Assembly: GCF_000330885.1 (NCBI RefSeq)
Contig: NC_020059.1
Span: 547,001 to 611,000, forward strand
Direction: 5' to 3'
DNA from: Rhizobium tropici CIAT 899
GTDB lineage: Bacteria; Pseudomonadota; Alphaproteobacteria; Rhizobiales; Rhizobiaceae
DNA: 64,000 nucleotides
Below the pieces are notes generated by a model that was given only the letters and a program-made list of their open reading frames with translations, was not told where the DNA came from and ran no database searches. The translations under genes and the position numbers were made by a program. This document shows positions 8,817-18,386 of this stretch, one piece after another (position 1 is the first letter of the stretch; each line of letters starts with the position of its first letter).

Positions 8817-9743
8817 ATGATTTTGTGCTGTGGCGAAGCTTTGATCGACATGCTGCCGCGGGATACGACGCTGGGTGAAAAGGGCTTTGCCCCCTACGCC
8901 GGCGGCGCGATCTTCAACACCGCGATCGCGCTCGGTCGCCTCGGCATTCCCACGGGCTTTTTCACCGGCATCGCCGACGACATGATGGGCGAAATCCTGC
9001 GCGATACGCTCTCGGCGTCCAAGGTCGATTTCAGCTATTGCGCCGTCACGCCACGCCCGAGCACGATCGCTTTCGTCAAGCTCGTCAACGGCCAGGCGAC
9101 CTATGCCTTCTATGACGAAGGCACGGCTGGCCGCATGATCACCGAAGCGGATCTCCCGACGCTCGGCGATGATTGCGAAGCGCTGCATTTCGGCGCGATC
9201 AGCCTGATCCCCGATCCGTGTGGCGGAACCTACGAGGCGCTGATGAAGCGTGAGCATCAGAGCCGGGTCATCTCGCTCGACCCGAACATCCGCCCGGGCT
9301 TCATCAAGGACAAGGTGGCCCATATGGGCCGCATCAGCCGGATGGCCGCCATGTCCGACATTCTCAAATTCTCCGATGAGGATCTGGAATGGTTCGGCAT
9401 CTCTGGCAATCACGACGAACTCGCCGCCCATTGGCTGAACCAGGGTGCCAAGCTCGTCGTCATCACCAAGGGTGCAGAAGGCGCAACCGGCTATACCAAG
9501 TCGCTGAAAGTCTCGGTGCCAAGCGAGCGTGTCACCGTCGTCGATACGGTCGGCGCAGGCGATACCTTCGATGCTGGCATTCTGGCATCGCTGAAGATGA
9601 ACAACCTGCTGACCAAGGCACAGGTGGCTTCGCTGAACGAGAAGGCTTTGCAGGACGCGCTGGCTCTGGGTGCGAAGGCCGCGGCGGTGACGGTGTCGCG
9701 CGCCGGCGCCAACCCGCCCTGGGCAAGTGAGATCGGGCTGTAG
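8817..9743 (+). CDS. PfkB-family carbohydrate kinase (probable fructokinase)
   Basis: Phosphorylates a sugar with ATP in the cytosol. The 308-residue protein has the N-terminal sugar-binding GGAIFNTAIALGRLG (29-43) and the C-terminal PfkB signature DTVGAGDTFDAG, with GAGD at 246-249 providing the anion hole and catalytic Asp249. The closeness to pgi (convergent, 280 bases away) and the frc uptake operon in the same window point to fructokinase producing fructose 6-phosphate for Pgi. Other PfkB substrates (ketodeoxygluconate, ribose) cannot be excluded from motifs alone. GGGAGGCCGGA gives a good ribosome site. Confidence 0.85.
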   Translation: MILCCGEALIDMLPRDTTLGEKGFAPYAGGAIFNTAIALGRLGIPTGFFTGIADDMMGEILRDTLSASKVDFSYCAVTPRPSTIAFVKLVNGQATYAFYDEGTAGRMITEADLPTLGDDCEALHFGAISLIPDPCGGTYEALMKREHQSRVISLDPNIRPGFIKDKVAHMGRISRMAAMSDILKFSDEDLEWFGISGNHDELAAHWLNQGAKLVVITKGAEGATGYTKSLKVSVPSERVTVVDTVGAGDTFDAGILASLKMNNLLTKAQVASLNEKALQDALALGAKAAAVTVSRAGANPPWASEIGL

Positions 9744-9777
9744 TCGTTCATCGGCCTTGAGGTGCGGAGAGGCCGCA

Positions 9778-9957
9778 CCCCCTCTGTCCCTATCGGGACA
9801 TCTCCCCCACAAGGGGGGAGATCATGGGGAGTTTGCCGCACATTCTGTGACGGGATGAAATTCTCTCAGAAACTTCGAGATTTGTTTGGTGCGAGAACGT
9901 GCCAAGCCACCAATCTCCCCCATGTGGGGGAGATGTCACGACAGTGACAGAGGGGGG
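9778..9957. repeat. Pair of inverted about 45-bp palindromic elements
   Basis: Copy 1 (9778-9822) reads CCCCCTCTGTC, then GGACATCTCCCCCAC, then a G-rich end. Copy 2 (9913-9957) is nearly its reverse complement, starting ATCTCCCCCATGTGGGGGAG and ending GACAGAGGGGGG. Each copy holds its own CTCCCCC/GGGGGAG hairpin. About 90 bases separate them. This occupies the gap between the convergent kinase and pgi genes; as RNA the pair could fold into one long stem and act as a bidirectional terminator. Confidence 0.7.
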
Positions 9958-10021
9958 TATCTCACCCCGCATTCAGAGGGATGGGATAGGGCAGAACAAA
10001 ATCCACCCCATCCCACATTCC

Positions 10022-11647
10022 TTATTTCGCGCGGCTGGCCAGCGCAGCCACTAGCCCCTGCGTCGAGGAATCGTGGCCGGCAGCGCTTTCCTTGCCTTCG
10101 ATGACCGGAAGCAGGCCAGTTGCCAGTTCCTTGCCGAGTTCGACACCCCACTGGTCGAAGGAGTTGATGCGGAACAGCACGCCTTCGACGAAGACGCGGT
10201 GTTCGTAGAGCGCGATCAGGCGACCGAGCGCAAAGGGCGTCAGCTTGTCATAGACGAAAGTGATCGACGGGCGGTTACCGGTGAAGACGCGGTGCGGCGC
10301 GATGAAATCGGCCTTTTTGTCGTCCATGCCTTTGGAGGTGAGCTGGGCCTTGGCTTCCTCGAAGGTGCGGCCCTTCATCAGTGCTTCCGACTGCGCCAGG
10401 CAATTGGCCATCAGCAGGTCGTGCTGATGACGCAGGTTCGGTTCGAAACCGTTGGCGGCGATCATGAATTCGGCCGGGATGATGCTCGTGCCCTGGTGGA
10501 TGAGTTGATAGAAGGCGTGCTGGCCGTTGGTGCCGGGCTCGCCCCAGACGACCGGGCCGGAATTGCCCTCGACCGGGGTGCCGTCGATGGTGACGCCCTT
10601 GCCGTTCGATTCCATGTCGAGCTGCTGCAGATAGGCCGGGAAGCGCGACAGGCGCTGGTCATAGGGCAGAATGGCACGCGTCGTGTAGCCGAGCACGTTG
10701 CGATGGTAAAAGCCGATGAGGCCGAGCAGCATCGGCAGGTTTTCCTTGAAGGGAGCCTGGCGGAAATGGTTGTCCATCGCATGCGCGCCATCGAGGAACT
10801 TGCCGAAATTTTCCGGGCCGATCGCGATCATCAGCGGCAGGCCGATGGCAGACCAGATCGAGTAGCGGCCGCCGACCCAATCCCAGAAGCCGAAGACGCG
10901 CTCGCTGTCGATGCCGAAGGCGGCGACCTTGTCGAGCGCCGTCGAAACGGCTGCGAAGTGATGCTGCACGGCTGCTTCGCCGAGCGCATCGGCGATGAAC
11001 TTGCGCGCCGTCTGAGCGTTCGTCATCGTCTCGATGGTCGTGAAGGTCTTCGAAGCGACGATGAAGAGCGTCGTTTCCGGCTTAACGAGCTTGAGGATAT
11101 CGGCGATATGGGCGCCGTCGATGTTGGAGATGAAGTGCGAGCGCGGGCCGTCGTGGAAGGGGGCGAGCGCCAGCGTCGCCATGACCGGGCCGAGATCGGA
11201 GCCGCCGATGCCGATATTGATGACATCGGTGATCGCCTTGCCCGTCGAGCCCTTCAGCACGCCCGAGCGGATGCCGTCGGCAAACTTGCCCATGGCGGCC
11301 AGAACCGCATTGACGTCAGGCATGACATCCTTGCCGTCCACCAGCACCGGCTTGTTCGAGCGGTTGCGAAGCGCGGTGTGCAGCACGGCGCGATTTTCAG
11401 TGAAATTGATGGCGACACCTGAGAACATTTCCTCGCGCTTGGCGGCAACGCCGCCCTCGGCTGCGAGCTTCTCGAGCAGGGCAAGGATATCGTCGTTGAC
11501 GGCCGTCTTGGAGTAATCCATCAGCAGGTCGTCGAACGAGGCGCTGAAGCGGGAAAAGCGTTTCGGATCGGCGGCGAAGGCGGCGCGAATATCCGTGGCC
11601 TTCGTTGCCGATGCGGTGCTCTTCAGTTGATCGACGAGGGCGTTCAT
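10022..11647 (-). CDS. pgi: Glucose-6-phosphate isomerase Pgi
   Basis: Interconverts glucose 6-phosphate and fructose 6-phosphate in the cytosol. Start placed at 11647 ([12 protein letters not shown], preceded by AAGGAGCCTCCC), giving 541 residues, the usual length; the longer reading from 11683 adds 12 unrelated residues. Both family signatures are present: [18 protein letters not shown] near 250-267 and [11 protein letters not shown] near 500. The helix with the active-site Lys/His ([12 protein letters not shown] near 366-377) is also intact. Convergent with the PfkB kinase, with which it shares a role in fructose and mannitol catabolism. Confidence 0.95.
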   Translation of the reverse strand: MNALVDQLKSTASATKATDIRAAFAADPKRFSRFSASFDDLLMDYSKTAVNDDILALLEKLAAEGGVAAKREEMFSGVAINFTENRAVLHTALRNRSNKPVLVDGKDVMPDVNAVLAAMGKFADGIRSGVLKGSTGKAITDVINIGIGGSDLGPVMATLALAPFHDGPRSHFISNIDGAHIADILKLVKPETTLFIVASKTFTTIETMTNAQTARKFIADALGEAAVQHHFAAVSTALDKVAAFGIDSERVFGFWDWVGGRYSIWSAIGLPLMIAIGPENFGKFLDGAHAMDNHFRQAPFKENLPMLLGLIGFYHRNVLGYTTRAILPYDQRLSRFPAYLQQLDMESNGKGVTIDGTPVEGNSGPVVWGEPGTNGQHAFYQLIHQGTSIIPAEFMIAANGFEPNLRHQHDLLMANCLAQSEALMKGRTFEEAKAQLTSKGMDDKKADFIAPHRVFTGNRPSITFVYDKLTPFALGRLIALYEHRVFVEGVLFRINSFDQWGVELGKELATGLLPVIEGKESAAGHDSSTQGLVAALASRAK

Positions 11648-11766
11648 GGGAGGCTCCTTGCGGTTCGCGCTGCTGGCCTTCAAAACCGGGCCAAGCGCTT
11701 TGAGTTTGGTCGCGAAAACTATTCCCTATGTAGGGCGTAAATCAAGTTCACCTATCGCCCAAAACG

Positions 11767-11801
11767 AAAAAAGCCGCTCGTGAAAAGCACGAGCGGCTTC
11801 C
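11767..11801 (-). terminator. Rho-independent terminator of fadD
   Basis: GCCGCTCGTG (11773-11782) pairs with CACGAGCGGC (11788-11797) around a 5-base loop. On the minus strand the stem is followed by six T residues (11772-11767). It lies 20 bases past the fadD stop. Confidence 0.9.
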
Positions 11802-11820
11802 TGAATGACACGGAATTATG

Positions 11821-13518
11821 TCAGCCGCGCAACTCCTTGCGCAGGATCTTGCCGACATTCGATTTCGGCAATTCGGTGCGGAATTCGATGAAGCGCGGGC
11901 GCTTGTAATTGGTCAGGTTTTCAGCGCAATGAGCCTTGACATCGGCCTCGGTCAAAGCCGGGTCCTTCTTGACGATGAAGAGCTTCACCGCCTCGCCTGA
12001 ATGCGGATCGGCCACGCCGATCGCAGCTGCTTCCAGAACGCCCGGATGCATGACGGCGACTTCCTCGATCTCGTTCGGATAGACGTTGAAGCCCGAGACC
12101 AGGATCATGTCCTTCTTGCGATCGACGATCTTGGTGTAGCCGCGCTCGTCCATGAAACCCATGTCGCCGCTGCGGAAGAAGCCGTCCGACGTCATGACGC
12201 GGGCGGTTTCGGCCGGCTGCTTCCAGTAGCCAGCCATCACCTGGGGGCCGCGAATGCAGATTTCGCCGACTTCGCCGAGCGGCAGGGAATTGCCGTTCTC
12301 GTCGCGAATATCGAACTCGGTGCCCGTGATCGGCAGGCCGATCGTGCCGGAGAATTCGGAACTGTCGAAACGATTGGCGCTTGCGACCGGCGAGGTCTCG
12401 GAAAGGCCATAACCTTCGGTGATCCAGGCGCCCGTCATCTTCTGCCACCGCTCGGCGACAGGCCGCTGCACCGCCATGCCGCCGGCAAGCGTTGCGGTAT
12501 TGGACAGGTCAAGCTTGGTAAACTCCGGATTGTTCATCAGCGCATTGAACAGCGTGTTCAGGCCGGGGAACATGTCGAATTTGTATTTGCCGAGCTCCTT
12601 GATGAAGGCCGGTATGTCGCGCGGATTGGCAATCAGCACATTATGGCCGCCGAGCGACATGCCCATCAGTGAATTCACCGTCAGCGCGAAGATATGATAG
12701 AGCGGCAGCGCGCAGACGAAGGTCAGCTGTTCCGGTCGCGGCTTGTTGATATAGGCGGATTGCAGCCAGAGCAGCAATTGCAGCTGGTTGGCGAGCAGAT
12801 TGGAATGCGTGAGGATCGCGCCCTTGGCAACGCCGGTCGTGCCGCCGGTATATTGCAGGAAGGCAATGTCGCTGCCTGTCAGTTCCGATAGCTTCAGGGG
12901 CAGACGCGAGCCCTCCGCGATCACGCTCTTGAAGCTGCGGTGGCCGGGAATGGACCAGGCCGGCACGAGCTTCTTCACCTTGCGGACGATCAGGTTGACG
13001 ATATGGCCCTTGACGCCCAGCATGTCGCCGAGCGCAGTGACGACGACATGGCGCACATCCGTATGGGCCAGAACCTGCTCCACCGTATGGGCGAAGTTTT
13101 CCAGAACGAAAATCGCCTTGGCGCCGCAATCGCGCAACTGGTGCTCGAGCTCGCGCGGCGTGTAGAGCGGGTTGACGTTGACGACGACGAGCCCGGCGCG
13201 AAGAATGCCATAAACCGCGATCGGATTTTGCAGCACGTTCGGCATCATCACGGCAACGCGGTCGCCCTTCTGCAGGTCGAGGCTCTGCAGCCAGGCGGCG
13301 ATCTTGCGCGTCTGCAAGTCGAGATCGCGATAGGTGATGGATTTGCCCATGCTGGTGAAGGCGGGTCTGTCGGCGTAGCGCGCGCAGCTTTCCTCCAGCA
13401 GTTCGGCGAGCGAGGCATGCTCCAGCGGCGGCAGCTCCGCCGGTACGATATCCGGGTAAGAAGCGAGCCATATTTTCTTGACCTGCGGCTTATCCGAAGG
13501 AGCGGAGACTGAATTCAT
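11821..13518 (-). CDS. fadD: Long-chain fatty-acid-CoA ligase FadD
   Basis: Activates fatty acids to acyl-CoA through an acyl-AMP intermediate, usually at the inner face of the membrane. 565 residues. The AMP-binding motif YTGGTTGVAKGA lies near 216-227, the EGYGLSETSP motif near 370, and the fatty-acid signature region FFRSGDMGFMDERGY with IVDRKKDMILVSG near 445-475. Start decision: AGGAGG is 2 bases from an ATG at 13524 but 8 bases from the ATG at 13518, so I use 13518. A TTGACGT/ACGTCAA palindrome 150 bases upstream suggests control by a fatty-acid or branched-chain catabolic regulator. Confidence 0.92.
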   Translation of the reverse strand: MNSVSAPSDKPQVKKIWLASYPDIVPAELPPLEHASLAELLEESCARYADRPAFTSMGKSITYRDLDLQTRKIAAWLQSLDLQKGDRVAVMMPNVLQNPIAVYGILRAGLVVVNVNPLYTPRELEHQLRDCGAKAIFVLENFAHTVEQVLAHTDVRHVVVTALGDMLGVKGHIVNLIVRKVKKLVPAWSIPGHRSFKSVIAEGSRLPLKLSELTGSDIAFLQYTGGTTGVAKGAILTHSNLLANQLQLLLWLQSAYINKPRPEQLTFVCALPLYHIFALTVNSLMGMSLGGHNVLIANPRDIPAFIKELGKYKFDMFPGLNTLFNALMNNPEFTKLDLSNTATLAGGMAVQRPVAERWQKMTGAWITEGYGLSETSPVASANRFDSSEFSGTIGLPITGTEFDIRDENGNSLPLGEVGEICIRGPQVMAGYWKQPAETARVMTSDGFFRSGDMGFMDERGYTKIVDRKKDMILVSGFNVYPNEIEEVAVMHPGVLEAAAIGVADPHSGEAVKLFIVKKDPALTEADVKAHCAENLTNYKRPRFIEFRTELPKSNVGKILRKELRG

Positions 13519-13675
13519 GCGCATTTCCTCCTCTACGCACCATCACCACGCCCGGCCGTCACATGCGGCGGCTATGCAGAGTGTCATTGGACGATCAAAA
13601 AGTCTCCCGCTTTTCGCATCGCCGTAGTCTTGCTCTCAGATAAATCACCAGAGCACGACTGAAGCTACAATAACC

Positions 13676-13691
13676 TTGACGTAAACGTCAA
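13676..13691. promoter_or_regulatory. TTGACGT-AA-ACGTCAA palindrome upstream of fadD
   Basis: Perfect 7-base arms around two bases. On the minus strand its first half forms a -35-like TTGACG. It resembles operators of regulators that control acyl-CoA or leucine catabolism (LiuR-like) as I remember them; this was not checked. A related, longer palindrome overlaps the start of the nitronate monooxygenase gene at 25443-25478. Confidence 0.55.
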
Positions 13692-13737
13692 CATTTGTCC
13701 CGCGCTCACGTTTTTTTACAATCGTGAAAAAAGTACT

Positions 13738-13762
13738 GGAACTTTTATGACAACGGAGCGTT
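13738..13762 (+). promoter_or_regulatory. EcfG-type general stress promoter of the PRC-barrel gene
   Basis: GGAAC (13738-13742), 16 bases, then CGTT (13759-13762): an exact match to the EcfG (RpoE2/RpoE4) consensus of alphaproteobacteria. Transcription would begin about 13770, leaving a leader of about 95 bases before the start codon at 13866. Confidence 0.75.
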
Positions 13763-13865
13763 AATAGCGCCATGGGCTTAAACCCATCGGAGCATCGTGC
13801 TGCCTTAAAGAGCAGATCGGACGCTCCATAGTTTATGTGACGCGTATCCAAAAGGAGGTGCGCAT

Positions 13866-14258
13866 ATGCATAAAGAGAGTGCCGATTTCTCGGGTCGTGA
13901 CCTTTACATCAAGGACATGTCGATGCTGGTCGCCTGCGACCGCGTCGAAGGGTCCAGGGTATACGGCTCGGACGGCAAGCAGATTGGTCATATCGAGCGG
14001 CTGATGATGGAAAAAAGTGATGGACGCATTGCTTTCGTCATTCTGAGCTTCGGCGGTTTCTTCGGCATCGGCCAGGAGCACTACCGGTTGCCGTGGGAGA
14101 AGTTGCGCTACGATGCCCGCATTGACGGCTATCGCGTCAGCATGACCAAGAACGACATCGAAAAGGCGTGCCGCTTCGCTGCCAAGGATGATCACGACCA
14201 TAAGAATCATGGCCACAAGAGCCACGATTATTTTGGCGTGCCTCCCTATTGGATGTGA
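13866..14258 (+). CDS. PRC-barrel domain protein, general stress type
   Basis: A 130-residue cytosolic protein. Residues about 20-95 form a PRC-barrel (VYGSDGKQIGHIERLMM, then IAFVILSFGGFFGIGQEHYRLPW), the small beta-barrel found in photosynthetic reaction centre H subunits and RimM. The tail near 105-125 is His/Asp/Lys-rich (DDHDHKNHGHKSHD) and might bind metal. Such short PRC proteins are common in rhizobial stress regulons; their role is not settled. The EcfG promoter upstream supports stress induction. AAAGGAGGTGCGCAT gives a very strong ribosome site, so high expression is expected. Confidence 0.85.
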   Translation: MHKESADFSGRDLYIKDMSMLVACDRVEGSRVYGSDGKQIGHIERLMMEKSDGRIAFVILSFGGFFGIGQEHYRLPWEKLRYDARIDGYRVSMTKNDIEKACRFAAKDDHDHKNHGHKSHDYFGVPPYWM

Positions 14259-14275
14259 ACGCGCTGGCGGAACTG

Positions 14276-14306
14276 CCGGATGCCCCGCCGAGGCGGGGCC
14301 GGCGTC
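14276..14306. terminator. Hairpin between convergent PRC-barrel and gloA genes
   Basis: GCCCCGC (14282-14288) pairs with GCGGGGC (14293-14299) over a 4-base loop. The plus-strand downstream sequence GTCTTGTTTGG is only mildly T-rich. It lies in a 57-base convergent gap, so it may serve both genes. Confidence 0.6.
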
Positions 14307-14315
14307 TTGTTTGGG

Positions 14316-14711
14316 CTATTTAAACCGCCCAAGCCTTTGCACGACCTCGATCTTGTAACCATCGGGGTCGGTGACGAAGAACAGCAATGCAAAAAGCTTC
14401 CCATCACGATTGAGTTCGATGATCTTGCCCGGGTTGAGCCCGAGCTGGATCATGCGTGCATGCTCGTCCTTCAATTCCGCAACGGAGACTGCAAGGTGAC
14501 CATAGGCATCCCCTTGCGCGTAAGGCTCGGTGCGGCCCTGGTTAACGGTCAATTCCAGTTCGAATCCGGTCTCGGCATTGCTGAGATAGACCAGGGTGAA
14601 GGTCTCGAAGGCAATGCGGTCGGCAACCTTGAGGCCGAAAGCCTTGTCGTAGAATTCGATCGAGCGCGCTTCGTCGAGCACGCGGATCATCGAGTGGATC
14701 ATCTTGGCCAT
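14316..14711 (-). CDS. gloA: Lactoylglutathione lyase (glyoxalase I)
   Basis: Converts the methylglyoxal-glutathione hemithioacetal to lactoylglutathione. 131 residues, one VOC domain. Likely metal ligands are His5 in MIHSMIRV, a Glu in ELELTVN, His near 70 in YGHLAVSV and Glu near 122 in YKIEVVQ; SIEFYDKAFGLKV is the family's first alpha helix. Start chosen at 14711 because GGAG lies 6 bases upstream; an ATG 12 bases earlier (14723) has no ribosome site. The tail is slightly shorter than E. coli GloA. It is divergent from the YCII gene. Confidence 0.88.
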   Translation of the reverse strand: MAKMIHSMIRVLDEARSIEFYDKAFGLKVADRIAFETFTLVYLSNAETGFELELTVNQGRTEPYAQGDAYGHLAVSVAELKDEHARMIQLGLNPGKIIELNRDGKLFALLFFVTDPDGYKIEVVQRLGRFK

Positions 14712-14887
14712 CGGCGTCTCCATAAATCGTCGGGGCATATCATTGCAGCCAATGCCATCGGCAGCCGGTGAAGGCAAGCATGGGGAAACTCGCCATGTCT
14801 CCAGTCGGGTATAGATCCGGGGTTTCGGGATTGCGATCGGTCTGCTTAACTCCCGGCGCTCAACTATGCGGCTCAAGGGGAGAAACC

Positions 14888-15271
14888 ATGTACTATGCCA
14901 TTCTGGCCTATCACGAGGAAGGTATCGTCGAATCCTGGAGCAAGGAGGAGGATGCCGCGCTGATGACGGAGCTTTTGGAGATCAATGACCGCCTGGTCGC
15001 GCGGAAATCGCTGGGGCCGGCGGCGCGTCTCGGATCGACCCAAAATGCCGTTACCTTGCGGGGCCCAGGCGCGGGAATGGTGACCGATGGACCGTTTGCG
15101 GAAACGAAGGAGCAGTTGCTCGGTTTCTACGTCGTCGATTTTCCAACGATAGAGGAGGCAATCGAGGCAGCGCGCGAATTGCGCCGCGTCAATCCGACCG
15201 CCGTTTATGAAGTCAGACCGATTTCGCTTTATCTGCCCGGCGCATCCCTGCCGTCAGGCGAAGGCAATTGA
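14888..15271 (+). CDS. YCII-related (YciI/DGPF domain) protein
   Basis: A 127-residue single-domain protein starting MYYAILAYHEE, with the VTDGPFAETKEQLLGFYVVD segment typical of the DGPF subgroup of YCII proteins. This ferredoxin-like fold is often found beside ECF sigma factors, but no such gene is here, and enzymatic activity is unproven. GGGGAGAAACC precedes the ATG. I trim a longer in-frame reading from 14768 because its first 40 residues are intergenic and overlap nothing recognisable. Convergent with the osmoprotectant operon 20 bases downstream. Confidence 0.8.
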   Translation: MYYAILAYHEEGIVESWSKEEDAALMTELLEINDRLVARKSLGPAARLGSTQNAVTLRGPGAGMVTDGPFAETKEQLLGFYVVDFPTIEEAIEAARELRRVNPTAVYEVRPISLYLPGASLPSGEGN

Positions 15272-15290
15272 CGGTAGGCTGTGATCGCCC

Positions 15291-16042
15291 TCAATCTCCG
15301 TGGGATTGGACGCCGATTTTGCTCGTGACCGACCGTTCGATCATCTCCATGCCGTCATAGATCAGCACCGCCATCAGGCCGACGATCAGGCCGCCCTGCA
15401 GGATGAAGGCGGTGTTGTCGTTGATGAGACCCGCGATGATAACCTCGCCCAGTCCCTTGGCGGCGACGGTCGAGCCGATCGTCGCCGTGCCGATATTGAT
15501 GACGGTCGCGATCTTCAACCCCTCGATGATGAGGGGCAGGGCGAGCGGCAGCTCGACGCGGAAGAGGCGCTGCCAGCCGTTCATGCCCATGCCGTCGGCA
15601 GCATCGAGAACGGAGGCCGGCACCTGCTGCAGGCCCGCGACGGTGTTCTCGAAAATCGGCAGCAGCGCATAGAGAAACAGCGCGATGAATGTCGGGACGG
15701 CGCCGAAGCCGGTGGTCGAGATGGCAAGTGCCAGCACGGCAACGGGCGGGAAGGTCTGGCCGGCATTGGCGATCGCCCGCGACAGCGGCAGGAAATCGGC
15801 GCCGATCGGCCGCGTGACGAAGATACCGCCGAGCACCGCCAGAATGCCGCTCGCCGCGATCGAGACAAGGATCAGCTCGAGATGGCTGAGCGCCAGGCTC
15901 GGCAGGCTGTTCTGCGTATAGATCGGCGACGCTCCGAATTTGGTCAGCGGCGCAAGCACGGGCATCAGCCATTCCGGATAGAACAGCATGACTAGCAGCA
16001 AGGCCAGGGCCAGGACGCGAAAGAGATTGGCGGCGAGAAATC

Positions 16043-16046
<4 letters not shown>
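15291..16046 (-). CDS. Osmoprotectant ABC transporter, permease (YehW/OpuC-type)
   Basis: Inner-membrane permease of a glycine betaine/choline-type importer. 251 residues with about six membrane helices. The coupling segment with conserved DAADGMGMNGWQRLFRVELP near 150-170 matches the BPD_transp_1 EAA loop. I start at 16046 (MRFLAANLF), where the ATG overlaps the ATPase stop (ATGA); a longer in-frame reading into the ATPase gene is artefactual. Last gene of the four-gene unit, which runs binding protein, permease, ATPase, permease. Confidence 0.85.
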
Positions 16047-16986
<940 letters not shown>

Positions 16987-16990
<4 letters not shown>

Positions 16991-18153
16991 GCGCGTTGTC
17001 CCCGGATGCTGTCGATGACCGCATCGAGGATGACGGCCGATGAGAAGGCGAGAAGGACCGTCGGCACGGCGCCGAGCAGAACGAGGTCGTTGGCCGTCTG
17101 GCCGATACCCTGGAAGATGAAGAGACCGAAGCCGCCGCCGCCGATGAGGGCTGCGACCGTCACCAGCCCGATCGCCTGCACCAGCACGATCCGGATGCCG
17201 GTGAGGATGACTGGAAAGGCAAGCGGCAGGTCGATGCCGGTCAGGATCTGCCGGCGCGTCAGCCCCATGCCGGCAGCGGAATCGCGCACCGAGGGATCGA
17301 CGCCGGCAAGACCGACGACGGTATTGGCAACGATCGGCAGCAGCGAATAGATGATAAGCGCCACCAACGCCGGCGCCACGCCGATACCCTGAATGCCGAT
17401 AGCGGCGGCGAAGGGCACGTGGGCGGCGATATAGCCGAGCGGCAGCATAAGAATGCCGAACAGCGCCAGGCTCGGAATGGTCTGCACCAGGCTCAACGCC
17501 CGCAGCACCACGGCGCGGAGGCGCGGTTGCCAGTAGCAAAAGATACCGAGCGGCAGCGCAAGCACGATGGCGATGGCGACGGAGCCGAGGGAAAGGAAGA
17601 CGTGACGCAGCGCTTCATGCCAGAACTTGTCGGCGTTGTTGGCGTATTCCTTCATGATCGAAAGATTGTCGAGCAGGCCGGAACGCAGGACGATAGCGAG
17701 CAGAACGGCATAAACAGCGAGCGCCGCCACCCGCAGCCAAGGCGTCAGCCGCAGCTTGACCAGCGCGTCCGAAATCATCAACCCGACGACCCCAAGCAGC
17801 ACCCAGAAGGACCCGCCGGGCGTAATGCGCGCCACGGTGCTGCCTGCCGGCGTTGCGGCCGTCGAGACTAGTCCGAGCGTGACGATCAGCGCAGTGATCG
17901 CAAGCGTGGCTATGCCGAGACGGATCACCTGATTGCGAAGGAAAAGCGCGGCAAGCGCTGCAGCAGCGAGTAGGGCGATCAGCATCAGCGCTGTCGGCTG
18001 GGCAATGAGTTGCGTCAGCAGTTGTGGCTTGCCGGCGGCGATGCGGTTTGCCTTGACGATGATGAACGGCATCCAGGCCATTGCCAGCCCACCACCGGCC
18101 ACCAGTACCACTCCGAGGCGATCCACCCTGCGGACCGCTAGCGCATCTTCCAT
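16987..18153 (-). CDS. Osmoprotectant ABC transporter, large permease (YehY-type)
   Basis: 388-residue permease. The N-terminal half (about 15-165) has four to five extra hydrophobic segments; the C-terminal half (about 185-385) is the conserved transporter domain with the EAA-type loop VDPSVRDSAAGMGLTRRQIL near 286-305. The double-length layout matches YehY of the OsmF system rather than OpuCB. Four-base overlap with the ATPase gene downstream. It is separated from the binding-protein gene by a 233-base spacer holding a RIME-like mosaic. Confidence 0.85.
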
Positions 18154-18253
18154 CAGGCAAGCTCCGTCAGCGCATGAGCCCAGAATTCAAGGCGGGTTCG
18201 GACAAGATCATGCCCAATTGAAACCCCGCGGCTCCACTTTATCAAAATGGAGC

Positions 18254-18369
18254 CGCCGGAGCGGATGATTTTAGGTCTGTCAGACCTAAAATCTGAATCC
18301 ACTCCGGAACCAGAGGAGTAGAGCATGATGTCGTCCGAAAACCGTTTACACTTTTCGGCATCATGCTCG
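18254..18369. repeat. RIME-like palindromic mosaic, copy A
   Basis: Two nested palindromes: GATTTTAGGTCTG (18267-18279) against CAGACCTAAAATC (18281-18293), then GAGCATGATG (18321-18330) against CATCATGCTC (18359-18368) enclosing CCGAAAA/TTTTCGG. The same layout occurs at 39290-39400. It lies inside the osmoprotectant operon, between the binding-protein and permease genes, where it could dampen expression of the downstream genes. Confidence 0.75.
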
Positions 18370-18386
18370 AGAGCAGCGTCAATGCC

